From Photobacterium proteolyticum (GTDB lineage: Bacteria; Pseudomonadota; Gammaproteobacteria; Enterobacterales; Vibrionaceae), in NCBI RefSeq assembly GCF_001939735.1, contig NZ_MJIL01000047.1:1-64000 (forward strand): a stretch of 64,000 bases of DNA, in the 5' to 3' direction. The notes under the pieces are model-generated. The model was not told where the DNA came from. It was given only the letters and a program-made list of their open reading frames with translations, and searched no databases. The position numbers and the translations under genes were made by a program. Shown piece by piece: positions 56,889 through 64,000 of the stretch (its first letter is position 1; the number at the start of each line of letters is the position of its first letter).

Positions 56889-58145
56889 TTAAAATTCTTT
56901 TCTTAGCCAGCCACTGATTTTGGAGAAAATTCCGGATACCGAACGCTTCGGCTCCAGTTCACCATCATCAAATGTCTGACTGTCCTTTCCGTAATGCAGT
57001 AGACCTACTGCAGTTGCATAATGCGGAGCCTGAACATAATCAGTCAGCCCACTTAGCTCAAGCGGTTGCCCGATCCGTACCTGATTGCGAAAAACTCGCT
57101 CGGCACATTCAATCAGGCCTTCCATCTGTGCGGCACCGCCTGTTAGAACGATACCTGCCGCTAAATGGTGCTTCACCCCTGCATTACGCAGTTGTTCTTG
57201 TATTTCCAGCAGTTTCTGATTAACCAGCCCCAACAGCTCGCTGTAACGGGGTTCTATCACTTCTGCCAGTGTCTGGCTCTGCAGGCTGCGTGACGGTCGA
57301 CCACCGACACTCGGTACATCGACCTTCGCATCTTTGCTCACCAGCTCGCTCAACGCACAGCCAAATTTCACTTTGATTTCTTCGGCATCCCCCGGAGGGG
57401 TACCGAATGCATAGGCGATATCACTGGTCACGACATTGCCGGCATAAGGGATCACTTCGGCATGCCGCAATGCTCCGCCTGTCCAGACCGCTAGATCCAT
57501 GGTACCGCCGCCGATATCGACCACACAAACACCCAGTTCGCGCTCATCGGCTGTCAGTACCGCATGGCTGGCAGCCAAACCAGAAAAGATCAATTGATCA
57601 ACCTTTAGTCCACAGCGCTCGACCGCTTTTACAATATTGCGAGCCATATCGTTGTGGCAGGTGATCAAATGCACACTGGCTTCCATCCGAACGCCTGATA
57701 ATCCAACAGGGTTTTTTATTCCCTCTTGATAATCAATAGCAAATTCCTGAGGAATTACATGCAAAGTTCGGTGTTCATCGCTAATTTTTACTGATTTCGC
57801 TGTATGAATAACATTATCAACGTCATCCTGCGTTACCTCTTTGTCAGAAATAGGCACCATGCCTTTTTCTGTCTGGCAACGTATATGTTTGCCGGATAAC
57901 GACAAAAACACAGAGGAAATCTGGCAATCTGCCATCAGCTCAGCCTGATCGACTGCACGCTGGACAGATTTGACGACGGACTCAAGGTCATTGACCCCGC
58001 CTTTGTCCATTCCCCGTGACGGGCTGCTGCCGACACCAATGACATTTACATTGCCATCAGGCAAGACTTCCCCAACCAAAGCACTCACTTTGGATGTGCC
58101 GATATCCAGGCCCACTATGAGTTTTTTATCTGCCGCCTTCGTCAT
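56889..58145 (-). CDS. ftsA: Cell division protein FtsA
   Basis: A 418-residue actin-like protein that tethers FtsZ to the membrane. Phosphate motifs VGLDIGTSKVSALVG and CVVDIGGGTMDLAV are visible. The amphipathic membrane-targeting helix is at the very C-terminus (ISGWLRKEF). It sits between ftsQ (67-bp gap) and ftsZ. Length matches E. coli FtsA. Confidence 0.98.
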   Translation of the reverse strand: MTKAADKKLIVGLDIGTSKVSALVGEVLPDGNVNVIGVGSSPSRGMDKGGVNDLESVVKSVQRAVDQAELMADCQISSVFLSLSGKHIRCQTEKGMVPISDKEVTQDDVDNVIHTAKSVKISDEHRTLHVIPQEFAIDYQEGIKNPVGLSGVRMEASVHLITCHNDMARNIVKAVERCGLKVDQLIFSGLAASHAVLTADERELGVCVVDIGGGTMDLAVWTGGALRHAEVIPYAGNVVTSDIAYAFGTPPGDAEEIKVKFGCALSELVSKDAKVDVPSVGGRPSRSLQSQTLAEVIEPRYSELLGLVNQKLLEIQEQLRNAGVKHHLAAGIVLTGGAAQMEGLIECAERVFRNQVRIGQPLELSGLTDYVQAPHYATAVGLLHYGKDSQTFDDGELEPKRSVSGIFSKISGWLRKEF

Positions 58146-58212
58146 TAGCGCACGCTCTTATAGTTATACTCACCGAACTGCCCTAGTTATTCAGAGGCTT
58201 GTTCTGGTTGTA

Positions 58213-59001
58213 TTATTCTGGAACCACTTTCCAACCCACAGCAGCCCCGGTATCGTAGCGCAAGTCTACGTACTCAATGGCTTTTCCCTGCTGCTCTAAT
58301 TCAGGATATATACCGATAAAACGCTCAAGGCGCTCCATTCGGGCTTCTCGACCCAACTCGAGTCGAATTCCATTCTTTAGCCATACTCGCCAGGCTCGGC
58401 GTTCATTCAATGCCAACCTGGCAATGTCGAACCCGGCAAGCTGTAATCTTGGTTGCATTTCATGCAACGCGGCCAGCACTTCGTGGCTGCTGCCATCCGG
58501 TCCGCTTAATCCGGCCAGATGTTTCTCAGTTACCTGCTCTGCCGGTGCCTCGAACACCGCACCGTCAGTATTCACCAGGTATTGCTGGTTCCAGATTGCC
58601 GCCGGCTGGTGCTCAACCACAAAAACCTTGATTGAATCAGGCCATTGTTTTCGTACCGATGCTCTCGAAATCCAAGGCAACGCTTCCAGAGCCAGCTGGA
58701 TTTCATCGACATCCTGGGTCATAAAGCTGCCCAGGTGATCCAGCTGCAATATTCCCTGGCGAACATCGTCGGCACTCAGGTACTCAAGCTTTCCCTGAAT
58801 CACCAGTTGCGATAACGGCAACCGGTTGGCGTCTGTCATCCAGTTTAACCCTGCGCTAACCAGCCAGGCGATAAAACCGATAACAAAGAGAAAAAACGCC
58901 ACGCCTCCCCAATGTGCCGCCTTACCCAAAGGGGGCTGGGATACTCTTTTTAAGACTGCATCAGCCATATAACGTTTGTTTGCCCTTACCTCAATCATCA
59001 T
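58213..59001 (-). CDS. ftsQ: Cell division protein FtsQ
   Basis: A 262-residue bitopic protein. A short cytoplasmic N-terminus is followed by one membrane helix (about 31-53, GVAFFLFVIGFIAWLVSAG), a POTRA domain (about 60-135: LPLSQLVIQGKLEYLS), and the beta domain. It recruits FtsB/FtsL to the septum. GGAGGGG directly precedes two adjacent ATGs (59001 and 58998), supporting this start. ddlB, which lies between murC and ftsQ in E. coli, is missing. Confidence 0.96.
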   Translation of the reverse strand: MMIEVRANKRYMADAVLKRVSQPPLGKAAHWGGVAFFLFVIGFIAWLVSAGLNWMTDANRLPLSQLVIQGKLEYLSADDVRQGILQLDHLGSFMTQDVDEIQLALEALPWISRASVRKQWPDSIKVFVVEHQPAAIWNQQYLVNTDGAVFEAPAEQVTEKHLAGLSGPDGSSHEVLAALHEMQPRLQLAGFDIARLALNERRAWRVWLKNGIRLELGREARMERLERFIGIYPELEQQGKAIEYVDLRYDTGAAVGWKVVPE

Positions 59002-59073
59002 TACCCCTCCAACATCACCGGGAGGGATAACTGACGCTTGGAAAAGTCAGGTAGGAATGCACAAAGTTGATCG

Positions 59074-59102
59074 ATTATACCGACCAACCCGTTGCTCTCC
59101 AA
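59074..59102 (-). promoter_or_regulatory. Promoter candidate for ftsQAZ
   Basis: On the minus strand, -35-like TTGGAG (59097-59102) and a perfect -10 TATAAT (59074-59079) are spaced 17 bp. It lies in the 227-bp murC-ftsQ gap, giving a leader of about 65 nt. It would boost the division genes independently of the upstream mur transcript. Confidence 0.55.
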
Positions 59103-59228
59103 CTATTGTTGAAGGTTTCCTTTCATATCCTGAGATCAAAACCTAATAAATGGTTATATCACGGGCACTTTGCCGCTTAAAAACAATGCAATAAATGTAC
59201 CATTTTGCTTTCAACTTTTGACAAACAA

Positions 59229-60692
59229 TCAATCCCGGCGCATTTCTGAAATATCAAGCTCCATTTCAGCCAGTTGACGGGCTATTTTGCCAACATCACC
59301 GGCGCCTTGAGTTAATACCAAATCATCATTCTGAATGATATTGGCCAACGCAGACGGCAATGCCTCGCTGTTAGGGACAAAAATCGGATCGATCTTGCCG
59401 CGTCCGCGAATAGTGCGGCAAAGTGCGCGGCCATCGGCCCCGGCAATCGGTGCCTCTCCGGCAGCATATACATCCAGCATCACCAGCACATCAACCTGCT
59501 CCAGCACATTGGCAAAATCATCGTACAGATCACGGGTACGGCTGTAACGATGAGGCTGGAACACCATTACCAGGCGCTTTTCCTGCCATCCTGCCCTTGC
59601 CGCTTTGATTGTCACGTCCACTTCACTCGGATGGTGGCCATAATCATCCACCAGCATTACTTTGCCGTTGCCGGACTCGAACTCACCCAGGTGATCAAAG
59701 CGACGGCCCGTCCCCTGGAATTCTGCCAGCGCGCGAATAATTGCGTCGTCTTCAACCCCTTCCTCGGTTGCCACCGCAACGGCAGCCGTGGCATTCAGCG
59801 CATTATGCTGACCCGGAATATTTAACTCGATATCAAGCGCAGGCTTGCCCGAACGTAAAATGGTAAAGTGCCCCTGCTGGCCTTTCTGGCGATAGTTGAC
59901 CAGGCGGACATCGGCATCTTCAGAGAAACCATAGGTGATCACCTGCCGGCCAATTCTCGGCAGCAACTCACGCACAACCGGATCATCAATACACATCACG
60001 GCCAGGCCGTAGAAAGGCAGATTATGAAGGAAGTCGACAAAGGTCTGCTTCAGCACCTCAAAGTCGCCGCCATAGGTTTCCATATGATCGGCTTCAATAT
60101 TCGTCACCACACACACCATCGGCTGCAGGTGCAGGAATGAGGCATCACTCTCGTCGGCCTCGGCAATCAGATAGCGGCTGGAGCCCAGGCGAGCATTGGT
60201 ACCGGCACTTTTCACCAGGCCACCGTTGACGAATGTCGGATCGAGGCCGGCTTCCGAATAGATCTGGGTGGTCAGTGCCGTTGTGGTCGTTTTGCCATGG
60301 GTACCGGCAATCGCAATACCGTGGCGATAGCGCATCAGTTCGGCCAGCATCTCTGCCCGGCGCACAACCGGGATCCTCAGCTCACGTGCAGTGGCCAGTT
60401 CAGGGTTATCGGCAGATATTGCCGTAGAGGCCACGACCACACTCGCCCCTTCAACGTTACTGGCGGCATGACCAAAGAAAAGCTTGGCGCCTTTTTCTGT
60501 CAGCCGCTCGGTAACAGCGTTCGGGGCAATATCCGACCCGCTCACGCAATAGCCTTCATTAATCAATACTTCGGCGATACCGCTCATGCCGGCCCCGCCA
60601 ATTCCAACAAAGTGAATACGCTCAACGCGGCGCATTTCTGGCACCATGGTTCTGATTTTTGCTAATTGCGGGTTATCCAGTTTACTCATCAC
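59229..60692 (-). CDS. murC: UDP-N-acetylmuramate--L-alanine ligase
   Basis: A 487-residue Mur ligase adding the first amino acid to UDP-MurNAc. The Rossmann motif [18 protein letters not shown] loop [24 protein letters not shown], and the C-terminal [10 protein letters not shown] are all present. It follows murG by 8 bp. Length matches E. coli MurC. Confidence 0.98.
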   Translation of the reverse strand: MMSKLDNPQLAKIRTMVPEMRRVERIHFVGIGGAGMSGIAEVLINEGYCVSGSDIAPNAVTERLTEKGAKLFFGHAASNVEGASVVVASTAISADNPELATARELRIPVVRRAEMLAELMRYRHGIAIAGTHGKTTTTALTTQIYSEAGLDPTFVNGGLVKSAGTNARLGSSRYLIAEADESDASFLHLQPMVCVVTNIEADHMETYGGDFEVLKQTFVDFLHNLPFYGLAVMCIDDPVVRELLPRIGRQVITYGFSEDADVRLVNYRQKGQQGHFTILRSGKPALDIELNIPGQHNALNATAAVAVATEEGVEDDAIIRALAEFQGTGRRFDHLGEFESGNGKVMLVDDYGHHPSEVDVTIKAARAGWQEKRLVMVFQPHRYSRTRDLYDDFANVLEQVDVLVMLDVYAAGEAPIAGADGRALCRTIRGRGKIDPIFVPNSEALPSALANIIQNDDLVLTQGAGDVGKIARQLAEMELDISEMRRD

Positions 60693-60700
60693 TCTGTCTC

Positions 60701-61777
60701 TTATTTATTTGCCAGCGACTTGATCACATCGGCAACGCGCACGTCGGCGTCAAGGATCGCTGCATCACGCGCAGCACTTGCCATCTTGACAAGCGAGCCA
60801 CGGTCTAATTGGTTTAATTCTTCTGCCAGGCCCTGTGCGGTCAGATCCATTTGCTCAATCATTTTCGCCGCCCCGCACTGCACCAGGTGATCGGCATTCA
60901 ATGCCTGCTGGCGGTCTTTGTGCATAAACGGGATAAAGATGGCGCCGACGCCGGCAGCCGATAGTTCAGATACCGTCAGAGCGCCGGAGCGGCAGACGAC
61001 AATGTCCGCCCATGCATAGGCTGTCGCAACATCATCAATAAACTCGGTTACCTTGTGCGCCGTTTCTGTTTTGTCTCTGTAAGCCTGTTCGGTGGTATCG
61101 AGGCTGCCTTTGCCCGCCTGGTGCCAGATGGTCACCTTATCGCCTAGGATGCCAGCCACTTCCGGCATCGTCTGATTCAATATACGCGCGCCCTGGCTGC
61201 CGCCCATTACCAAAATACGGACTGGCCCCTGACGCCCGGCAAAACGCTCGCTCGGCGCCGGCAGCAAGGTCACATCCTTGCGCACCGGGTTACCGACAAC
61301 CTCGGTATCGGCAAAAGCTCCCGGAAATGCCTGTAATACCTTTGAGGCAATACGGGAAAGCCATTGATTTGTCAGCCCTGCCACAGCATTCTGTTCATGC
61401 AGGACAACCGGTACACCAGAAAGCCAAGCCGCAACGCCACCCGGACCACTGACATAGCCGCCCATGCCCAATACCGCATCGGGCTGCCAGGCTTTGATAT
61501 ATTGACGCGCCTGTAAAATCGCCCCCAGGATCTTAAACGGTGCCGTCAGCAAGCGGGCAATACCCTGCCCCCGCAGCCCCTTCACCTTGATAAAGTCAAT
61601 CTCGATACCATGTTTAGGCACCAAATCTGCCTCCATCCGGTCGGCAGTCCCCAGCCAGCGAATATCCCATCCCTCTTGCTGCAGTTTCTTGGCCACGGCA
61701 AGTCCGGGAAAAACATGGCCACCGGTGCCACCGGCCATCACCAGCAGGCGTTTATTCTTGTTCATTGTCGTCATCAT
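60701..61777 (-). CDS. murG: Lipid II synthase MurG (GlcNAc transferase)
   Basis: A 358-residue GT-B glycosyltransferase that converts lipid I to lipid II on the inner membrane face. G-loops [16 protein letters not shown] and [12 protein letters not shown], plus the C-terminal [13 protein letters not shown], are characteristic. It overlaps ftsW by 26 bp. ATG 61765 (MNKNKRLL) is an alternative start that would shorten the overlap to 14 bp. Confidence 0.97.
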   Translation of the reverse strand: MMTTMNKNKRLLVMAGGTGGHVFPGLAVAKKLQQEGWDIRWLGTADRMEADLVPKHGIEIDFIKVKGLRGQGIARLLTAPFKILGAILQARQYIKAWQPDAVLGMGGYVSGPGGVAAWLSGVPVVLHEQNAVAGLTNQWLSRIASKVLQAFPGAFADTEVVGNPVRKDVTLLPAPSERFAGRQGPVRILVMGGSQGARILNQTMPEVAGILGDKVTIWHQAGKGSLDTTEQAYRDKTETAHKVTEFIDDVATAYAWADIVVCRSGALTVSELSAAGVGAIFIPFMHKDRQQALNADHLVQCGAAKMIEQMDLTAQGLAEELNQLDRGSLVKMASAARDAAILDADVRVADVIKSLANK

Positions 61778-62963
61778 CTAATTCTTCTGCAGGACCATAC
61801 TTGGCAGCGAGACGCTGCTCATGATCAATGCGTATCAATATGGCGACTGCCGTTGCCATGATAAATAAACTGGAGCCACCGTAACTGATCAGCGGCAGTG
61901 TCAGCCCCTTGGTCGGGACCAGCCCTGCGGCCGCTCCTACATTGACCAGAGTCTGGAAGGCAAACCAGAAGCCAAAGCCAAATGCCAGAAAACCGCCAAA
62001 CAGCTGTCCTGACTGCAAGCATTTTCGGCCGATAAATAGCGCTTTAAAAACCAGGGAAAAAATCAACAACAGTACAACCGTCACCCCGATCAGGCCGACT
62101 TCTTCAGCCAGGACGGCAAACACGAAATCCGTATGTGCCTCAGGTAAATACTCCAGTTTCTGAATCGAGTTGCCCAGCCCCTGCCCCAGCCAGTCCCCGC
62201 GGCCAAAAGCCATCAGCGACTGGGTGAGCTGGTAACCGCTACCAAAAGGATCCTCCCACGGGTCCATAAACGAAGTAACCCGACGCAGACGATACGGCTC
62301 AAAAACAATCAGTAGGGCTATTCCCATCATCGCAGCTGCCAGCATCGCCAGGAACTGCCATAGTTTGGCGCCGGCAATGAATAACATACCGACGGTGGTA
62401 ACGAACATCACGACGAATGAGCCCAGATCCGGCTGCTGCAGCAATAAGCCGGCCAGCACAGCCAGCACGACCAGCGGCTTGATAAACCCAAAGAAGCTAT
62501 CGCGAACCTGATGGTACTGGCGGACCAGATAACCGGCCAAAAAGATAAACAGCGACAGCTTTGCCACCTCGGCCGGCTGGAGGTTAAATACTCCCAACGG
62601 GATCCAGCGAGCGGCACCATTGACCGACCGTCCGACGACCAGCACGGCTATCAGCAATAAAATCGAGACCAGCAACATGGGCACACTAAACTGTCGCCAG
62701 CGTTCAAGCGGGATTTGCACCATAAAGCCGGCAATGACCAACGAGCAAGCCAGAAAAAAGCCGTGACGCAATGCAAAATAGAAAGGCATGTCGGTCAGTC
62801 GAGTTGCAACAGGCACGGAGGCAGACGTCACCATCACCAGCCCGGTCACCATCAATGCCAGTGCAATCCACACCAGCTGACGGTCATACATGCTGGGTGC
62901 TGCCGGTCTTGTCAGCCATTCAGCGACAGATGCGCAACTCTCTCTGAACGCCCCCAGCATCAA
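61752..62963 (-). CDS. ftsW: Septal peptidoglycan polymerase FtsW
   Basis: A 403-residue SEDS-family protein with about ten membrane helices. It has the conserved [16 protein letters not shown] loop with the catalytic-region Asp, and the signature [16 protein letters not shown]. It polymerises septal glycan with FtsI. It overlaps both neighbours (4 nt with murD, 26 nt with murG), indicating tight coupling. An acidic tail ends DDDDNEQE. Confidence 0.97.
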   Translation of the reverse strand: MMLGAFRESCASVAEWLTRPAAPSMYDRQLVWIALALMVTGLVMVTSASVPVATRLTDMPFYFALRHGFFLACSLVIAGFMVQIPLERWRQFSVPMLLVSILLLIAVLVVGRSVNGAARWIPLGVFNLQPAEVAKLSLFIFLAGYLVRQYHQVRDSFFGFIKPLVVLAVLAGLLLQQPDLGSFVVMFVTTVGMLFIAGAKLWQFLAMLAAAMMGIALLIVFEPYRLRRVTSFMDPWEDPFGSGYQLTQSLMAFGRGDWLGQGLGNSIQKLEYLPEAHTDFVFAVLAEEVGLIGVTVVLLLIFSLVFKALFIGRKCLQSGQLFGGFLAFGFGFWFAFQTLVNVGAAAGLVPTKGLTLPLISYGGSSLFIMATAVAILIRIDHEQRLAAKYGPAEELDDDDNEQE

Positions 62964-64000
62964 CTCACTCCGGCTACTTTGAATTGCAACTCGGTCGCCA
63001 GTGAGACAAAGGCATCGCCCCGGGCCATAAAGTTCGGAAACTGGTCAAAGCTGGCACATGCCGGCGATAACAACACCATATCACCAGCCTGAGCTGTTTC
63101 TGCCGCTATAATCATTGCCTGCTCCATGGTCTCGACCGATAACGGTTTTTCAACAAGCGGGGCAAACTGATAGCCGTCCCGCCCATAACAGTATAGCTGT
63201 ACATCTAAGTCAGCTAATACAGGCTTAAGTTCAGAAAAATCCGCCCCTTTGCCATCGCCCCCAACCAGCAGGTGCAGCTTGCCGGATAGGCTCAGTCCTT
63301 TTAGTGCAGCCAGCGTACTGGCCAAATTGGTTGCCTTGGAGTCGTTCACCCACTGTACGTCATGGTAGCTGGCCACCAGCTGGCACCGGTGGGCCAGGCC
63401 GTTATATCGCTTTAATGCCCGGCATGCCGCCGAGTGCTCAATATCTACCGCATCGGCCAGCGCCAGTGCCGCCAGGCTGTTGGCAACGTTGTGACGGCCA
63501 ACCAGGGCTATCTCCCGGGTTGCCATCACCGGCTGCTGCGACGCAGCAAGGTATTCCTCGCCATCAATGCTAATCAGGCCATAGGCTTCGGAATCAAAGC
63601 CAAAACTGGTTATCTCACCGGCAAAAGCCGCAGGGCGGGTAGCCAGATCATCACGGTTAAACACCGCCAGCTCGGCATGGTCAAAGATCCGCATTTTGGC
63701 CCGGCTGTAGTCTGCCAGACCGTCATAACGATCCATATGATCTTCGGAAAGGTTGAGGTACACCGCCGCCTTTAACTGCAGTGAAGAAGTTGTTTCGAGC
63801 TGAAAGCTGGATAATTCGAGGACGTAGAGATCATGGTCCTGCGCCAGCATATCCAGGGCTGCAAAACCGATATTGCCGCCGACCCCCACATTGATCCCGG
63901 CTTCCCTGGCCATTTCACCGACCAGGCTGGTAACGGTACTTTTTCCGTTCGAACCGGTGATTGCCACAACCGGCTTGTTAACCGCCCGGGCAAACAGCTC
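62960..64000 (-). CDS. murD: UDP-N-acetylmuramoylalanine--D-glutamate ligase (5' partial)
   Basis: The gene runs off the right end of the window: 347 codons are present in frame to base 64000. The N-terminal UDP-binding domain of about 90 residues is not included. The first visible residues are [20 protein letters not shown], containing the ATP loop [21 protein letters not shown] and [11 protein letters not shown] are further Mur ligase motifs. The apparent start at 63967 is an internal GTG, not a real start. It adds D-glutamate to UDP-MurNAc-L-Ala. Confidence 0.97.
   Translation of the reverse strand, partial: ELFARAVNKPVVAITGSNGKSTVTSLVGEMAREAGINVGVGGNIGFAALDMLAQDHDLYVLELSSFQLETTSSLQLKAAVYLNLSEDHMDRYDGLADYSRAKMRIFDHAELAVFNRDDLATRPAAFAGEITSFGFDSEAYGLISIDGEEYLAASQQPVMATREIALVGRHNVANSLAALALADAVDIEHSAACRALKRYNGLAHRCQLVASYHDVQWVNDSKATNLASTLAALKGLSLSGKLHLLVGGDGKGADFSELKPVLADLDVQLYCYGRDGYQFAPLVEKPLSVETMEQAMIIAAETAQAGDMVLLSPACASFDQFPNFMARGDAFVSLATELQFKVAGVS

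Noticed and set aside
63772..63967. GTG at 63967 as the murD start
   Set aside because: The frame continues upstream to the window edge with conserved MurD residues ([12 protein letters not shown]), so the codon is internal.

Overview
The window is ordinary chromosomal DNA of a gammaproteobacterium, almost certainly a member of the Vibrionaceae and probably Photobacterium or a close relative. Four things point there: a LuxR/HapR/LitR-type TetR regulator beside hpt, a DciA-type helicase-loader gene beside secA, an HD-GYP protein with an N-terminal DUF3391 domain, and a murC-ftsQ junction without ddlB. Base composition looks close to 50% G+C by eye. The genus is an inference; no rRNA is present.

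Layout. (1) 1-240: tRNA-Asn, then a tRNA-Thr remnant that has lost its anticodon arm, then a terminator. (2) 467-15250: an HD-GYP phosphodiesterase, mrcB, hrpB, thpR-sfsA-dksA-gluQ-pcnB-folK-panB-panC, and the yadGH exporter. (3) 15421-26570: can and hpt, the quorum-sensing regulator, a Fur-type fbpABC iron operon, glnK-amtB with a sigma-54-like promoter, yacL, and cdaR-glxK ending in a 7-bp tandem repeat. (4) 26687-34718: acnB, a patatin/Omp85 (type Vd-like) autotransporter, a chemoreceptor, and the acid phosphatase aphA. (5) 34812-41899: the pyruvate dehydrogenase cluster pdhR-aceE-aceF-lpd. (6) 42191-50877: ampD, nadC, the type IV pilus genes pilABCD, coaE-zapD-yacG, and mutT. (7) 50931-64000: secA, dciA, lpxC, and the division and cell-wall cluster murD(partial)-ftsW-murG-murC-ftsQ-ftsA-ftsZ.

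Most of this follows the gene order remembered for the E. coli 2-4 minute region (mrcB-hrpB-thpR-sfsA-dksA-gluQ-pcnB-folK-pan-yadGH-can-hpt; acnB/yacL; lpd-aceFE-pdhR-ampD-nadC-pil; coaE-zapD-yacG-mutT-secA-lpxC-fts-mur). Lineage-specific genes are inserted (litR-like, fbpABC, glnK-amtB, cdaR-glxK, patatin, chemoreceptor, aphA), and panD, ampE, secM and ddlB are missing from their E. coli positions.

I see no phage, transposase, CRISPR array or defence island. The points of interest are small: the internally deleted tRNA-Thr, a probable AUC start codon for pcnB, a ten-unit TAGGGTC array holding the glxK stop codon, a 19-codon ORF coupled to dciA, an AT-rich pilA between G+C-richer neighbours, and several good operator candidates (Fur, PdhR, sigma-54, a CdaR-type palindrome, and a Qrr-type pairing site in the quorum regulator leader).
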